A stretch of 64,000 nt of DNA, from the NCBI GenBank assembly GCA_015039465.1, contig MU130318.1:65049-129048 (forward strand), written 5' to 3'. Positions 50,806-63,397 of the stretch are shown here, one piece after another. Numbering within the stretch: position 1 is the stretch's first letter; every line of letters begins with the position of its first letter. The notes below the pieces were generated by a model, which was not told the DNA's origin, made no database searches, and was given only the letters and a program-made list of their open reading frames with translations. The position numbers and the translations under genes were made by a program. Origin of the DNA: Phlegmacium glaucopus (taxonomy: Eukaryota; Basidiomycota; Agaricomycetes; Agaricales; Cortinariaceae).

Positions 50806-51787
50806 ATGCGAAGATGGCAGGTACTCCTCGGGTTGACCCCACAGACTTGGCGTCCTATTGCCTGTCCTCCGTTCGTCATCCTTTCTTTCATCCTCGTTTC
50901 GCTTACCTATAATTTTTCGTACAGCATATCCCATAGCAATCAATCCCCAAGTTCTTTCGCCGCAGGCCTGTCCAGGCAAACATCAGCAGCCGTCATGACG
51001 TCCTCTGCTACTTCCTTTCCGTTCAACCCCGTTTTGCATGCTATAATTTCCCTTACGGCGAATCCCACAATAAACTCAGTTGTCCTCGAATCTCCCGCCA
51101 GTGGTCCTTTGATCTCAGCCTGGACTGGGCAGCCAACTCTGGCACCTTTTAATCTGCAAACAATCATTGGCCACTTTACAATCCCTTCCACGAATGTCGC
51201 GCACCACCAATTTATATATCTTCAAGCCGCCGTGACCAGCTCACCCTCCCATGCGCACACAACTCCGATGGTTGGATCATCCACTCAACCTGCTACAGAC
51301 GACGAAATGGACGTCGACTATCCTTCCATGGATGTCGATGAGCGAGTTGACGATGGTTCCGTGGGCCATCAACGAACCGGGCAGCGTTTTATTTCCAACT
51401 CTATGGAAAGCTTCGAACCTCTTCAGTGCTATGACCGTCGACCAATCTGGCAGCGTCTTAGGCCGGCCCCGCTCCATCAAAGTCGTCGAAACTCTCCAGT
51501 CTGAGTGCTCACAGAATCCATGTACTGTGTACATCTCTGTGGAACCGAGCTTTGCAGCGTCGAAGCCTCTCCATAATAGCAAGGGGTTTCCTCTATTCCT
51601 CCTCGGACTCGTACTCGCAAGGGTCTCTCAGCGACAAATCCAGCCTTCCCGACACAAAGGCGGTCCCAAGGCCCAACTGGGATATCTCAAGCACCCTGCA
51701 AGTCAGGCAGATCGAAGTCGTTGGCAGTAGAGGAAAAAGTGGGGCGAAAGAAAAGAAGGCCAAGGTGAAAGAAGCTGAAAAGTGAAC
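50806..51787 (+). pseudogene. Degenerate coding remnant in block X (copy 2)
   Basis: Open frames share with copy 1 (12990-13840 minus) a TGQPTLAP segment, an acidic MDVDYPSMDVDE stretch and a Lys-rich end (KEKKAKVKEAEK). The frame changes between these segments and differs between copies. It may derive from a nuclear-type gene with an acidic and a basic tail, but I cannot identify it. Confidence 0.3.
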
Positions 51788-51869
51788 CATACCATAGGTC
51801 TACGGTGGTCTTGGAGGCTGCGGAGCCAAGATGAACTACTTGAGCTGCCTTGCAGTTAATCATTCCATC

Positions 51870-53116
51870 GACGGGCCGTTCTTGGGTTCTTGGGTCGTAC
51901 TCCAAATTTCAGTAAGGCAGCAGCACTAAGTAGCCTCGTAGTTGCAAAGCTTGTCATTTGGCAATGTTCGTATACCGAGACCAATTCCAATTTCTTTTAC
52001 CGATTTAGGCTATGTTCAATGTTGATATATGTTTGTACGTCGACCGCCGTACCTAGCATCCTGGACATCTTTAATAATGTGTCATAGAATGTAAACGGCA
52101 TTGATGAAATCCTCACAATATTTTCATTTCTATGTAGACTTACTCGATACCACAAGGACGACACATTTCGCTGTGAGGTGCCAATGACAGCTTTGGATCT
52201 GTGTAGCCACTTTTCATCTTCGCTTACATACAACACTCATCCCTTTTTCCTTGCAGGACTCTGAATTGACTCTGAACCCAGGACAAAGGATTGTACCCTT
52301 TTGTCATCCGCCCTCATCCCTTTCTGCGTCTCCCTATCTCGGCTCCCTGCCGCGTCCAAAAGTTCTCAATCCACCCGCAATTTTTCCAATCGTCTCCTCT
52401 CGTCTTGTCTCGTTCTGTGCACATTCGCACCCTTCCAGGTTCCCCAGTAGCAGGCGCAGCTATCCCTCGTCCCTCAACCCGTCGGCCGACGCAACGCGAG
52501 GCAGACCCGGAAGTCTTGTGTGTCATCTGCGCCTAAGAGTGACAGTGTGCAGTTACGTCTACTTTTAGGCCCGGAACTTGGTGGGCAATGCCGCTATGAA
52601 GACTGGGATTTGACTCCATGAGGACGGTCCCGAGGTGAGTACCTGCGTTTGATGATCTCATTACTTCTTCCTTAAAAAATGCGGTCCACAGAATCTTGTT
52701 TTGCTTCCTTGCCCTTTCCCGCCTCACCAACGGCTCAGTCTGGTGTTGACGTGGCCTGCGACATAAAGATGGGGATGCGATGATGGTCTGCGATAATGAA
52801 TAACGCACGAGGATAGATTCCGGAGATCTTGGATCTGGTGCTTGTCTGGGAGGTAAGTGTTCGATATCAATCTCGACATCATAGTACTTATAAGTTCTAG
52901 TCATGTCTTATCTGTGCTATATCTGTTCAATGCATTGCCATGATGGCCGTGCGGCATGAATGTCGTTTCTGCAGTGAAAGCACACAGCCCAGATGAGGCA
53001 GGCAGTGTTGATTCCATATTCTAGGACACAGACTCACAAATACCCAACTTCATACTTTATCTATCTTCCACATCCAAACACGCTCTTCCAATCTATCAGT
53101 CTTTCCAAATTCCACA
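51870..53116. repeat. End of block X and shortened 5' flank of T3
   Basis: Block X homology ends near 51985. From about 52085 the sequence matches the T1 and T2 upstream flanks with large deletions. Agreement is best in the last 350 nt before T3. No gene supported. Confidence 0.5.
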
Positions 53117-56100
53117 ATGGCCACGTTCAACCATACTGACAAAGTTAAGATCGCAGCCTCCTTCGCCCACAGTCAAGGACAACCACCACCGCTCGAACCC
53201 GCGACCGAAAACGCCGCACAACAGGGTACTCCAATTCCGGTTCTAGACACCTCGGATACTCCCAAGAAGTGTGGGCAGACGACTTCAAGCTCTGAACCAC
53301 CGCTCAAAGTCCCAACGTCAATTCTCGATGACGACAACCAACTTCAAGGCGCAAGCACCGTCTCACAGCACGGAGGATCTTCGGAGAGTACGACTCAGAA
53401 CCCAACAGTTCCATACCTTGAATCCACGCGAAACATGATACAAGGGACAGAGGGCACAGTCACGAAACCTGAACGCAGTTCAATACCTGGAACGCCACTC
53501 GAAAGCTCAGCCGTCTCAATCTCTGAACATAATCTGCCGTACAAACCACCACCCCACAGCAGTGTGTCGATCTCTGGAGACACTCCGTCGCACCAACCAA
53601 TGCCACCAGCAAGTCGAAAGGGTTTATTGAAGGGTAAGAATTAGCTTCGCTTTTCGTTTTCCGTTTCCGCTTGCCCATACTCTGCGATTCAGATATCTTG
53701 CTTGAATGTTCGCCGCCTCATCACTTCAATGACGAGCTAATGCTGTCTATCAGTCGGGGTTGCAACAACGAGAACTTGCGCCTCACGAAGATCTCTTCTG
53801 AGAAATGGAAAGTCGTTGAGAATATCGACTTGTGAGTGATTTTTCGAAAATGGTTTGTTAACCAAGTTGATAAAGCAGCGGCTAATGCACGAAAATCCAG
53901 TCAGCACGATGCCGACGATATGATTTTGACCGTTCACTCGAAGGATGGGAGCGATGTTGCTTTCCTTAAATTCACTGCCAACGAAATTTATGCCATGGTG
54001 TGTGCAGAGGAAGGTACGCCAAAGGTATTCATTTGTCCCCCCCACACGTGCTTATAATGGTCGGTCTGTAGACACTCCAGCGGAGTATGTGTTTGCGTCA
54101 GTTGAAGAGGATAATCCCATATCCGTCAAGATGACCTATACAATATGTATGTGAGGTTGACTGCTTTCAGATCGATGTATCGACTGATTTCTACCTTTTG
54201 GTCAGGTCCTATGAATGATGCCAGGGGAGTAGCACTGGGTGCTATCTCCGACTTGCGTAACGCTACCACTAGCGTCGAGACACTCCAGCGCCTTTTCGAA
54301 GAGACAGAAAACGTCGACGACATTACTGAAGTAATTCTTCTTTATGAAAAGGCAATTTCCTCGATTCCACCTGGTCTTGATGTCCCCCCCGCCATGTCCT
54401 ACAATCTTGGAACTTCTTATATGCATCGCTTCGAACGCACCGGCGACCTACAAGATATTGACCGTGCCATATCCTCCCTACACAGTGCCGTCGAATTGAC
54501 TCCTGGCCTTGCCAACCTTCGTTGGGTCAATGAGCTTGGAAATTTGTACCTACTTCGCTTCAAACGCACCGGCGACCTACAAGATGTCTACCACGCCATA
54601 TCCTGGCACCAGCGCGCTGTCGAAGCCACTCTTTCTGGCGATGCCGACCTTCCAAGTAGATTAAACAACCTGGGAACTTCGTATTTATGTCGCTTCGGAC
54701 GCACCGGTAACGTCCAGGATATTGACTATGCCATATCCTACCTCCAGAGTGTTGTCGAATCCACCCCTCCTGGCCATGCCAACCTTCCGAGTAGGTTCAA
54801 CAGCCTTGGAAATTTGTACTTACGTTGCTTCGAACGCATCGGCGACCTCCAGGATATTGACCGTGCCATATCCTACCAGCAAAGTGCTGTCGAATCCACT
54901 CCTTCTGGCCATGCTGACCTTCCAAATAGATTCGACAACCTTGGAACTTCGTACTTACATCGCTTTAAACGCACCGGCGACCTCCAGGACGTTGGCCATG
55001 CCATATTCCATTACCAGAATGCTCTTGAATCCACTCCTTCTGGCCATGCTGAACTTCCGAGTCGGTTCAACAGCCTTGGAAATTCGTATTCACGTCGCTT
55101 TAAATGCACCGGTGACCTCCAGGATATTGACCATGCCATATCCTGCCTACAGAGTGCCGTCGAATCTACTCTTGGCCATGCCAACTTTGGTTGGGTCAAC
55201 AATCTTGGAAATTCATACTTATGTCGCTATAAACACACTGGCGACCTCAAGGATATTGACCATGCCATATCCCACCACCAGACCGCTGTTCAATCCACTC
55301 CTTCTGGTCATGCTCACCTTCCGAGTTGCTTCCACAACCTTGGAACTTCGTATGCATGTCGCTTTGAACGCACTGGCAACCTCCAGGATATTGACCATGC
55401 CATATCCCACCACCAGACCGCTGTTCAATCCACTCCTTCTGGCCATGCTCACCTTCCGAGTCGGTTAAGCAGCCTTGGGACTTCATATGCACGTCGCTTT
55501 AAACACACCGGTGACCTCCAGGATATCGAGCATGCCATATCCCACCACCAGACCGCTGTCAAATCCATTCCTTCTGGCCATGCTCACCTTCCGAAATACT
55601 TCGGCAGCCTTGGAAATTCATACTTATGTCGCTTTGAACGCACCGGCAACCTTGAGGATATTGACCATGCCATATCCCACCACCAGACCGCTGTTGAATC
55701 CGCTCCTTCTGGCCATGCTGACCTTCGGAATTGCTTGACCAACCTTGGAACTTCGTATGCATGTCGCTTCAAACGCACTGGCAACCTCCAGGATATTGAC
55801 CATGCCATATCCCACCACCAGACTGCCGTTGAATCTGCTCCTTCTGGCCATGCTGACCTTCCAACTTGGTTTGACAGCCTTGGAAATTCGTACTTATGTC
55901 GCTTTGAACACGCCGGCAACCTTGAGGATATTGACCATGCCATATCCCACCACCAGACCGCTGTTCAATCCACTCCTTCTGGCCATGCTCACCTTCCGGG
56001 TTACTTCAGCAACCTTGGGACTTCGTATGCACGTCGCTTTAAACGCACCGGTGACCTGCAGGATATTGACCATGCCATATCCCACCACCAGAATGCTCTC

Positions 56101-58366
56101 CAGTCCACTCCTTCTGGCCATGCTTACCTTCCGAGTCGGTTCAACAACCTTGGAAATTCATACTTACGTCGCTTTGAACACACCAGCGACCTCCAGGATA
56201 TTGACCATGCCCTATCCCACCACCAGAATGCTGTTGAATCCACTCCTTCTGGCCATGCTGACCTTCCGAGTTGGATCAACAACCTTGGAAATTCGTACTT
56301 ACGTCGCTTTGCACGCACCGGCGACCCCCAGGACATTGACCATGCCATATTCCATTACCAGAATGCCCTTGAATCCACTCCTTCTGGCCATGCTGACCTT
56401 CCGGGTCAGTTCAACAACCTTGGAAATTCGTATTCACGTCGCTTTAAATGCACCGGTGACCTCCAGGATATTGACCATGCCATATCCCACCACCAGAATG
56501 CTGTTGAATCCACTCCTTCCGGCCATGCTAATCTTCCGAATCGGTTCCACAACCTTGGATATTCATACTCATATCGCTTTGAACACACCAATTATTTCCC
56601 TGATGTCCAAAACTGTGTTACTTCATATCGTCGGGCTGCTGAGGCAAATGGTACCCCATCCATACGTCTGAAGTCTGCCATGCTTGCGGCCACGCTATCC
56701 TCAGTCTATGGTGACTCTCACTGCTTGATTGATTTTGCGAATGCCATTAGTCTGCTCTCAGAGATTGCTGGGTTGGAACAAACAATCCATCGCCGTCATG
56801 CTAACCTTCGTGACTATTTTTATCTTGTAGCATCGGCTGTTGCTACTGCTCTCCGTTTCAATAAAGCTGATCTCGCACTCGAATGGCTTGAGCAAGGCCG
56901 CTGCTTGGTGTGGAATCAGCTCAACCAACTCCGTACACCAATTGACAATCTCCGCATCAAGAATCCATCCTTGGCCAATCGCTTCATACAGGCTGCAAGT
57001 GCTTTAGAGTCCTATGGAACTCGTTCAATATTGTCTATTCCTTCTTCGCATGCTACACTTGCAGAAGAGATTCGTCTTCAGAATGCCACTCGAAATCATA
57101 CCCTCCACGCTACAGAGTATACGCAACTTCTTAAAGACATTCGGGATCTTCCAGATTTCCATGACTTTCTTCAACCAGCTAAGGCCAGCGACTTCTTGTC
57201 CTCATTACCTTCCGAAGGTTCAGTCATCATCTTCAACATTCACGACGCCCGATGTGATGCCTTGGCTCTTAAAGCTGGGATATCGGAACCTCTGCATATC
57301 CCTCTAGAGAACTTCAGTCTCGTGCAAGCAGAGCAACTACAGAAGACCCTTCAATTTGGCCTACTCAAGCAACGGGAGGTGGAAGTTCATGATCGCATGG
57401 CTCTGCGTGTCCGCCTTGATCCATCATCTATGTTGGTTATTCTAAATGAACTTTGGTGTAAAGTTGTCCAACCAATTCTCAAAGCGCTAGGATACTCGGT
57501 AAGGTGTTACCTATTGTCAACTTATTTATATTGATCTTTTGCAGTCTCCTCCAAATCCTTCAGATCGTAGTCGTATATGGTGGTGCCCAACCGGCCCACT
57601 CGCATTTCTTCCACTTCACGCAGCTGGGGTATATGGCTCAGCATACCAGCGAGGATCATGCATTTCCGATTTTATGGTTTCGTCATATATACCAACTATC
57701 CGCTCCCTTAACGATAAATTCATTGCGTCATCTACCTCTTCCAAATGTACCAGCCTTGTCCTTATCAGCCAACCCAACACTCCGGGTCTTTCCTCCATAC
57801 CCTCAACCCGAACAGAGACGCATGCCCTTGAAGCATTAATGAAAGGAACCGCTGTTGATGCGCTGTTGTTGGAGGACTCCAAGGCAACTAGAGAGAAGGT
57901 GAAGGCGGAGATGAAGTCCCGTAGCTGGGCTCACTTTGCATGCCATGGAGTGCAAGATGTCGACCAGCCTCTTGAGAGCGGCCTCTGTCTCCATGATGGC
58001 CGCTTGGAGCTGCTCGAGATCATGAAGGAGGAAATTCCAAACCTGGACTTGGCTTTCCTTTCGGCATGCCAGACAAGCAAAGGAGACGTCAAATTATCGG
58101 AGGAAGTCGTCCATCTTGCAGCTGGTATGCTTGCTGCTGGTTATCGAGGTGTGGTCGGTACGATGTGGAGTATTTCTGATAAGCATGGGCCAGCGTTTGC
58201 GACAGAGTTCTATGAATATTTGCTTAGTGAGAAGGGTTTGGATGGATTGGACAGCACTCGGGCAGCCTATGCGTTGGATTACGCAACGAGGAAGGTTCGA
58301 GAGAGGCTTGGAGAGGATGACACCGCATTTTTGACATGGGTTCCATATGTGCACTTCGGCTACTGA
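53117..58366 (+). CDS. TPR-CHAT protease T3 (about 1652 aa, six exons)
   Basis: Predicted CHAT-domain cysteine protease with the longest TPR array here. Exons: 53117-53633, 53693-53831, 53901-54013, 54072-54146, 54206-57498, 57545-58366; introns of 59, 69, 58, 59 and 46 nt. The Ser/Thr/Pro-rich first exon is the longest of the three (172 codons), with extra sequence inserted before VSISGDTPSHQP. Seventeen 45-residue units span about residues 342-1090. CHAT His is about 1513 (HFACHGV) and Cys about 1554 (SACQTSKGD). The fourth intron uses a later acceptor than in T1 and T2, because the ancestral acceptor region (TTTGTAGCTTCAAG) is deleted. No caspase gene directly follows this copy. Confidence 0.9.
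54394..56610 (+). repeat. Coding tandem repeat: 135-nt TPR units in T3
   Basis: Seventeen in-frame 45-residue units. Several non-adjacent units are nearly identical (for example around 55270-55400 and 55930-56000, with DIDHAISHHQTAVQSTPSG), suggesting recent internal expansion. Confidence 0.92.
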
Positions 58367-58639
58367 TATATTTATTTGTTTCGTTGTTGTTACAGTCCCG
58401 TATTCCTACTACACGCTTGTCCAGTATCCTACCCCGAATTCATATATCAGATCCTTCTAACCAACAGCGTGAGTGAGGTACATCGGTCTACATAAAAATG
58501 TATAAGTAAACGAATGCGGTCGTTCAAGTCGGTTTCCACTCTCCATGTCTTCCTCGAAATGCGGACTGCTTCTGAATCTAATGTCCCTGTACTTAGTCTC
58601 CTTCCTCAACTAGCTATCCTTGCGATGGGCCAAAGGTTT

Positions 58640-59225
58640 AAATCCACCACAGATCATGGAAACCTCCCATGATAATTTGCGCGTATTATCATTGGTTATC
58701 CATAAAATGCGACCATCTTCCAAACACCAATATTTTCCATGAATTTGATAAAACTGTCATGAATTTTCAGGCGATCTAAATCACCTGAGTTCTGATTCAA
58801 GAGGCTGTCGTGATTATTATAATCACCGTGATATCTCCGCAGCCCATTGTTCACATGCTGTCCTCAGCACAAGTCACTCCTGGAAGTCACCAATTCTGCA
58901 GGATGCAGAATCGATGCAAAATGTAATGCAGGATCATGAAAATCTGCATTTAGCAGAATAATTAATTTTTAAATAATTCTGCTGAGATGCAAAAAACAAT
59001 TAAAATCTAGAAATTCTACTTCAATTTTACTTTTGGTACAATTTTTCCTTTTGCGTGAATTCTGCGACAATTAGAATTTGATTAGAATGTAAGATTCTGC
59101 CTTAATTTCACAAGATGCAGAATTTATCAAGAATGATAAATTCTCAATGAATTTTGCAAACTCCAAAATCTTGTCAAAATTCATTATTCTGCATTTTGCA
59201 GAATCGATCGTGCGTAGTCGGGGGC
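58640..59225. repeat. AT-rich region with repeated TGCAGAAT words
   Basis: No gene supported. The word TGCAGAAT and its complement ATTCTGCA recur many times in both orientations, ending near 59212. This suggests a decayed MITE or nested palindromic element. Sequence on either side is not repeated elsewhere in the window as far as I can see. Confidence 0.4.
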
Positions 59226-59400
59226 ACGTCAGCGAACCGGTCAGCAACCCCGACCTTGAAATTAAATGTAACTCCCTCCAAGTAGCGTACATTATATATT
59301 TATTGTAGATATTTACAAGAAGAAACGAATGAAACTCTTATATATCATATCAAGAAAAGATTTACTACTTTAGGGTAGTTACAAACTAAAAGTAAATGCA

Positions 59401-60104
59401 TCAAAGATAAATGAGGTTGCAGGCAAGTAGGGCTAATGTTGCAAAACGTAGTCCGAGCAAGTAGATGAAAGTTAGCGCAGCAAGGAACGTGAAATAGTAG
59501 ATGAATTTGTGTCGCTGATGAAGATTATTAGCAAATCACTATGGAATAGAAATAATACAACGTACAGCTGGCTGTTCTCTAGCTATGGCCAGAAAACGAT
59601 GTGTTGCCACTAGCCTGGCATTGAGGTAACAGATAGCACTCAGGAAAGCACAGAACATTGTAATTACTGGCGCCAAGTAACATAGTTTGAGATATAAGAT
59701 AAGAGATGCCACAAAGGCGATGGCATACATTAACGTTCTGCGATTAATCGTACGCTGCTAAAAACTATCAGGAACTATAGACGATTCTAAATGGGCTGGC
59801 TTACCGCAAGATCCATATGCTTTAAACAACGAACGCCGCGCCCGAACGGAAGACTTTTGAGATCCCATAACGACGTGAGCCACGACCAAACGTCCAATGG
59901 TTTGAATGAGCGCAGTAAGTATCTATTTGCTGGGATTGTCGAGAACGATGCTTGCGGTGCGTGAGTTGGGTTGGGGGTATTCCTGTGGGGGCAGGTGGGG
60001 TTGTGCGGAATGAACGAGTGATGATGGAAGCCTGGAATAAATATTCGGGTTGAGATCATGGTGTACGAGAGAGAGTGAAGTCTGGAGGTGGCGAGGAGCC
60101 GCAT
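59401..60104 (-). CDS. Small membrane protein, three exons (201 aa)
   Basis: Minus-strand exons 60104-59805, 59757-59566 and 59514-59401, joined by 47- and 51-nt introns, both phase 0 with consensus GT-AG ends. The N-terminus (MRLLATSRLHSLSYTM) is basic and Ser-rich, acid-free for over 40 residues, like a mitochondrial presequence. The last two exons encode three hydrophobic segments: YAIAFVASLILYL, APVITMFCAFLSAICYL and FTFLAALTFIYLLGL. It ends at LIYL. The family is not recognised. It is a single-copy gene between T3 and a transposase, so it may be a true host gene. The clean splicing and hydrophobic pattern support it; the start codon is less sure. Confidence 0.5.
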
Positions 60105-60352
60105 GAATGTGGATGGAAGGGATATGTTGCGTGGTCTTGATTGTATTTGTTGCAGTCAAGTATTACCATGTACATTAGAACACATCTTATTTGGCATCGC
60201 TCATCCATCCTCATGTTCGACTGGAGGCTCGTCAGGAAATCATACCGTCCATTCCTGTGATGACTGGGACCGGCCGAACTAAGCATCATGTGGTATACAG
60301 AAAATCAAGCAGTCAAATAAAGAAAGGACGAGCGATGCAAGAACCATAATAA

Positions 60353-62315
60353 TTAGCATTCCTGTGGAAGAGATAAGCATTGGTTTGGACAAATGTGAAA
60401 ATGAGGAAATACCCGAGATAGGGATACAACAGCAACAGAGTCAGCGCCACGCCATTCAAACGCCAGACATGCAAAGTGAGATTCGACATCTTGCGGCTTC
60501 ACGATTACGAGCTGCTGTCCAAGATCTTGAGACCAAAGTGATGACTGAAGGACGGGGTATTTCTTGAATGGGTCATCAGACATAGGTTTGAGGAAATATC
60601 GAGTAACAAAAAAGGTGTCATTTGAGGGTGTTTGAAGTATGCTTTCAATTCGGGCAGGAATGGAAGGAAGAGACGGGCGATGAACAAGAATAAAGCTGTT
60701 GCCTCTGTGGCGAGTGAAGGTGGAGAACGTCAATCCATTCAGCTTGTAAGAACTCAGGACTTTGGCCTCGCGCGGCATTGAGCCCGAACCCTGAAAATAG
60801 ATTTTCAAAGCTTTGTACAGTCCTGCCGGAATAGCCGTCATTTTCCCTTGGACATCATCCAGAGGCTCATTAGCTTCCTCTTCAAGGGCAAGAAAATGAG
60901 CAATATCCGTGAGAAGGGTGTTGCGTACTTGAGGGTCTACGAATTTGGAGAAATGACCACTGCAATTCTTGATTGCTGGCGGGCAACCTTCTTTTAGCAT
61001 AAGAGCTCGAAGATTGGCAGACTTCGTGAAGGTGGTAGAAATGGTTTCTTCCAGTTGCCCTGGGAAAGATGAATGTCATGATAGTCAAGGAAACGTGAAG
61101 ATGAAACTCACCATCTTGAAAGTTATTTGGAATATGCTGTAACATGCCTATCAAACGTTCAAAAGGAAAGGTCCACCAAGAATGTACAGGGCCATAAAAC
61201 CACAGATATTCTGCAAGATGAAGCGCCATGTGTTGATTTGGCAGAAATCTATATCGAGGGAAAAGCTCGCGTAATCCATTGAGGTACGCTTGCATGTGGT
61301 GGAGGTAGAGGTCTGCTTTCTCCTGTGATGTAGTCCGAGATGAGGCAATGACAACAGCTGATATCAAAGAAAGTGTTACTGCTAGAAGTTTCTGGCATTG
61401 TCGTGAATGCTGGTCATCATCCTCGAGCCGATCCCAAAGGCGAATAAGTGATACAGGGAGGTAGGTCGTACCAAGAGTACGCCATTGATCTGCCTTGAGC
61501 TTGCCGTGGCTGGGTTTGCCAAGGTTAGTAGGGACCGATGTGAGCCATGAGGGGGTATACATGTGTTCAATGTCGGAACGAAGTTCGGTCATCTCTTCCG
61601 GGGTAAAGACAGCGCCCTGCTTCAACATTTGGGGTGTTTCACTTTGTGTACGTCGCTGGAAACATAGTATGAAAATTGGGTACATATTTGGAAAGGTATC
61701 ACCTACCCATGTGAGAATTGAATGAACAGAATCCAGCTTCTTGAGATTCTCTTCGTTGATGGTACAGGTCGGGTTCACCTTCTCAAAGACCAGCTTGAGG
61801 GGTTGCTTGTGTAGTTTCTCCAATCGCCTGGAGTACATATCATAGCCGTCCTGTGACTCTAGTTCCTTGTTCATAGGAGATTCCAGAGTCTCAATTAATT
61901 TATCCATGCTCTTGTGCTCGGTCCTATTCAACCCACTCATTGCCTCTGTGGAAATATTGATAGAAAGCGCAGGAGTTTTTTTGTCCTTTTTTTTGTCCAT
62001 TCGAATACCCAAAATTTCGAAATGTTCCTGGACCAAGCCAAGAAAGAGATTATGCATACAATCGACAACGACCATGCGGGAAGGGTCAAAATATGGCAAG
62101 CGATACAATTCAGACCACCGTATCCCAGTGGTGGTAACAGTTTCTTTCCTTTCCTTTTCATTTTTGGCGTCCAAATAAAGCTGGGCCGACTTATGGATCT
62201 CTTCACCCGTTCGTCGTTTTCCTAGCAATGCAAAAGAGTCATTCAGGTCGTCCTGCTGTTGACGCATGCAGTGACAAATTGCACACATTTGTGTATGTCT
62301 GTTACATTCCGTCAC
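60353..62315 (-). pseudogene. tnp2-like transposase, 5'-truncated (636 aa open)
   Basis: Two minus-strand exons, 62315-61112 and 61059-60353, with a 52-nt GT-AG intron. The motif LPYFDPSRMVVVDCMHNLFLGL is typical of Agaricomycete tnp2/Plavaka-type (CACTA-related) transposases. Further conserved pieces are HMALHLAEYLWFYGPVHSWW, FERLIGMLQ and, after the intron, QLEETISTTFTKSANLRALM. The normal N-terminal catalytic half is missing: the frame opens at MTECNRHTQMCAICHCMRQ, inside the CHC motif region, and upstream DNA is unrelated. It is a decayed DNA-transposon fragment, though the remaining frame is intact. Confidence 0.75.
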
Positions 62316-62899
62316 ATTCCGTCACACGTTACTCCGGTCCGACTCCGTTGGAGTCGTTTCCGGTAGTCCGTACTCCGTTCCAGTACTCTCCCTTGTTTCC
62401 GACTCTACTCCTCCTACGTCCGACTCCGAGACTTCTCCGTATCATTCCGACTCTTCCGACGATATCCCAAACACCTTACCACACCTTCGTCATAACAACT
62501 ATTCCTTTGTCATCACTTTCCCACTATCAGTCAGCACACCAGCCATGGATTATTCACCCAAGAATGCAGGACCTTTCCCGGAAGCAGAACGCAGCACTTA
62601 TATTTATATTCTATATTTCGGTTGCAATTCCCTTTATATTTAAAGTACTCGAACTTGTATGCTTTCCCTTAGTTCGAATATCAACTTAGTTCCCCTCCTC
62701 TTGTTTTCCCTCTAAGTCACTGAGGTCTTCCGACTTATTACTTTTTCTTCCGTTCCGAAATCAGGACACCTTAGGAGCTGGGCGGCACAGCACATACGCT
62801 GAGGCCAACGTCCTTTCCAGGTTACTGTTCCGGTTCCGTTCCGTCCGTTCCGGAGTAACTCCGACGTGACTTCTCCTTTTGCTTCAAACTTAACAAGAG

Positions 62900-63397
62900 C
62901 CATTAACGTCATTCGAACTCCACACCCACTCCTATGCAAACTCGTTCTAAAACTTCCAAAACACAATTACCGATACAAGAAATTATGTCCCACGAAAACT
63001 GTTACAACTTCGAACGGCTCAGAAGGTTCTGGCCGTAAACAGTCGTATAAGAGTTCAGTTGTTCAGTCAGTGAGCTCAGAAGAATACCAAGAGAAAGGTC
63101 TCGAGGCAGCATCTTAAGAGTTTGAGAAAGTCTTTAGAAGAAAGTAACCGTGGTTAGGTTCTCAAGAATTAGCTAAAGTTACATCCAGTGTAACTAAGGT
63201 ATTTATAGTAAATAAGCGAGAGTCGTGCATAGGTGAAACGTCGGCATGTGAGTAGGTAGGCATGGTTAATAATAGATGAAACAATGAAAAGAATGAGGTG
63301 AACATATGTGAAGCGGAGATGAAAAGAACGAGTAAGGCATATGGTGGTGAAACAGGCATGTGTTCGGTGGAGATAAGAAAGGAAAAAGAGAGTTCGT
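62900..63397 (+). mobile_element. Degenerate 5' part of a Gypsy-like element
   Basis: A plausible gag start, MQTRSKTSKTQLP at 62934, is soon frameshifted. The next 300 nt include a piece (about 63120-63390) that does not continue the gag frame. Long terminal repeats could not be defined. Confidence 0.35.

Noticed and set aside
60056..60289. Minus-strand 77-codon frame upstream of the membrane protein gene
   Set aside because: It overlaps the proposed first exon in another frame and has no features; the spliced model explains the region better.
62228..62689. 153-codon plus-strand frame rich in Pro/Thr/Ser
   Set aside because: It lies in low-complexity CT-rich DNA between two transposon fragments and shows no domain.
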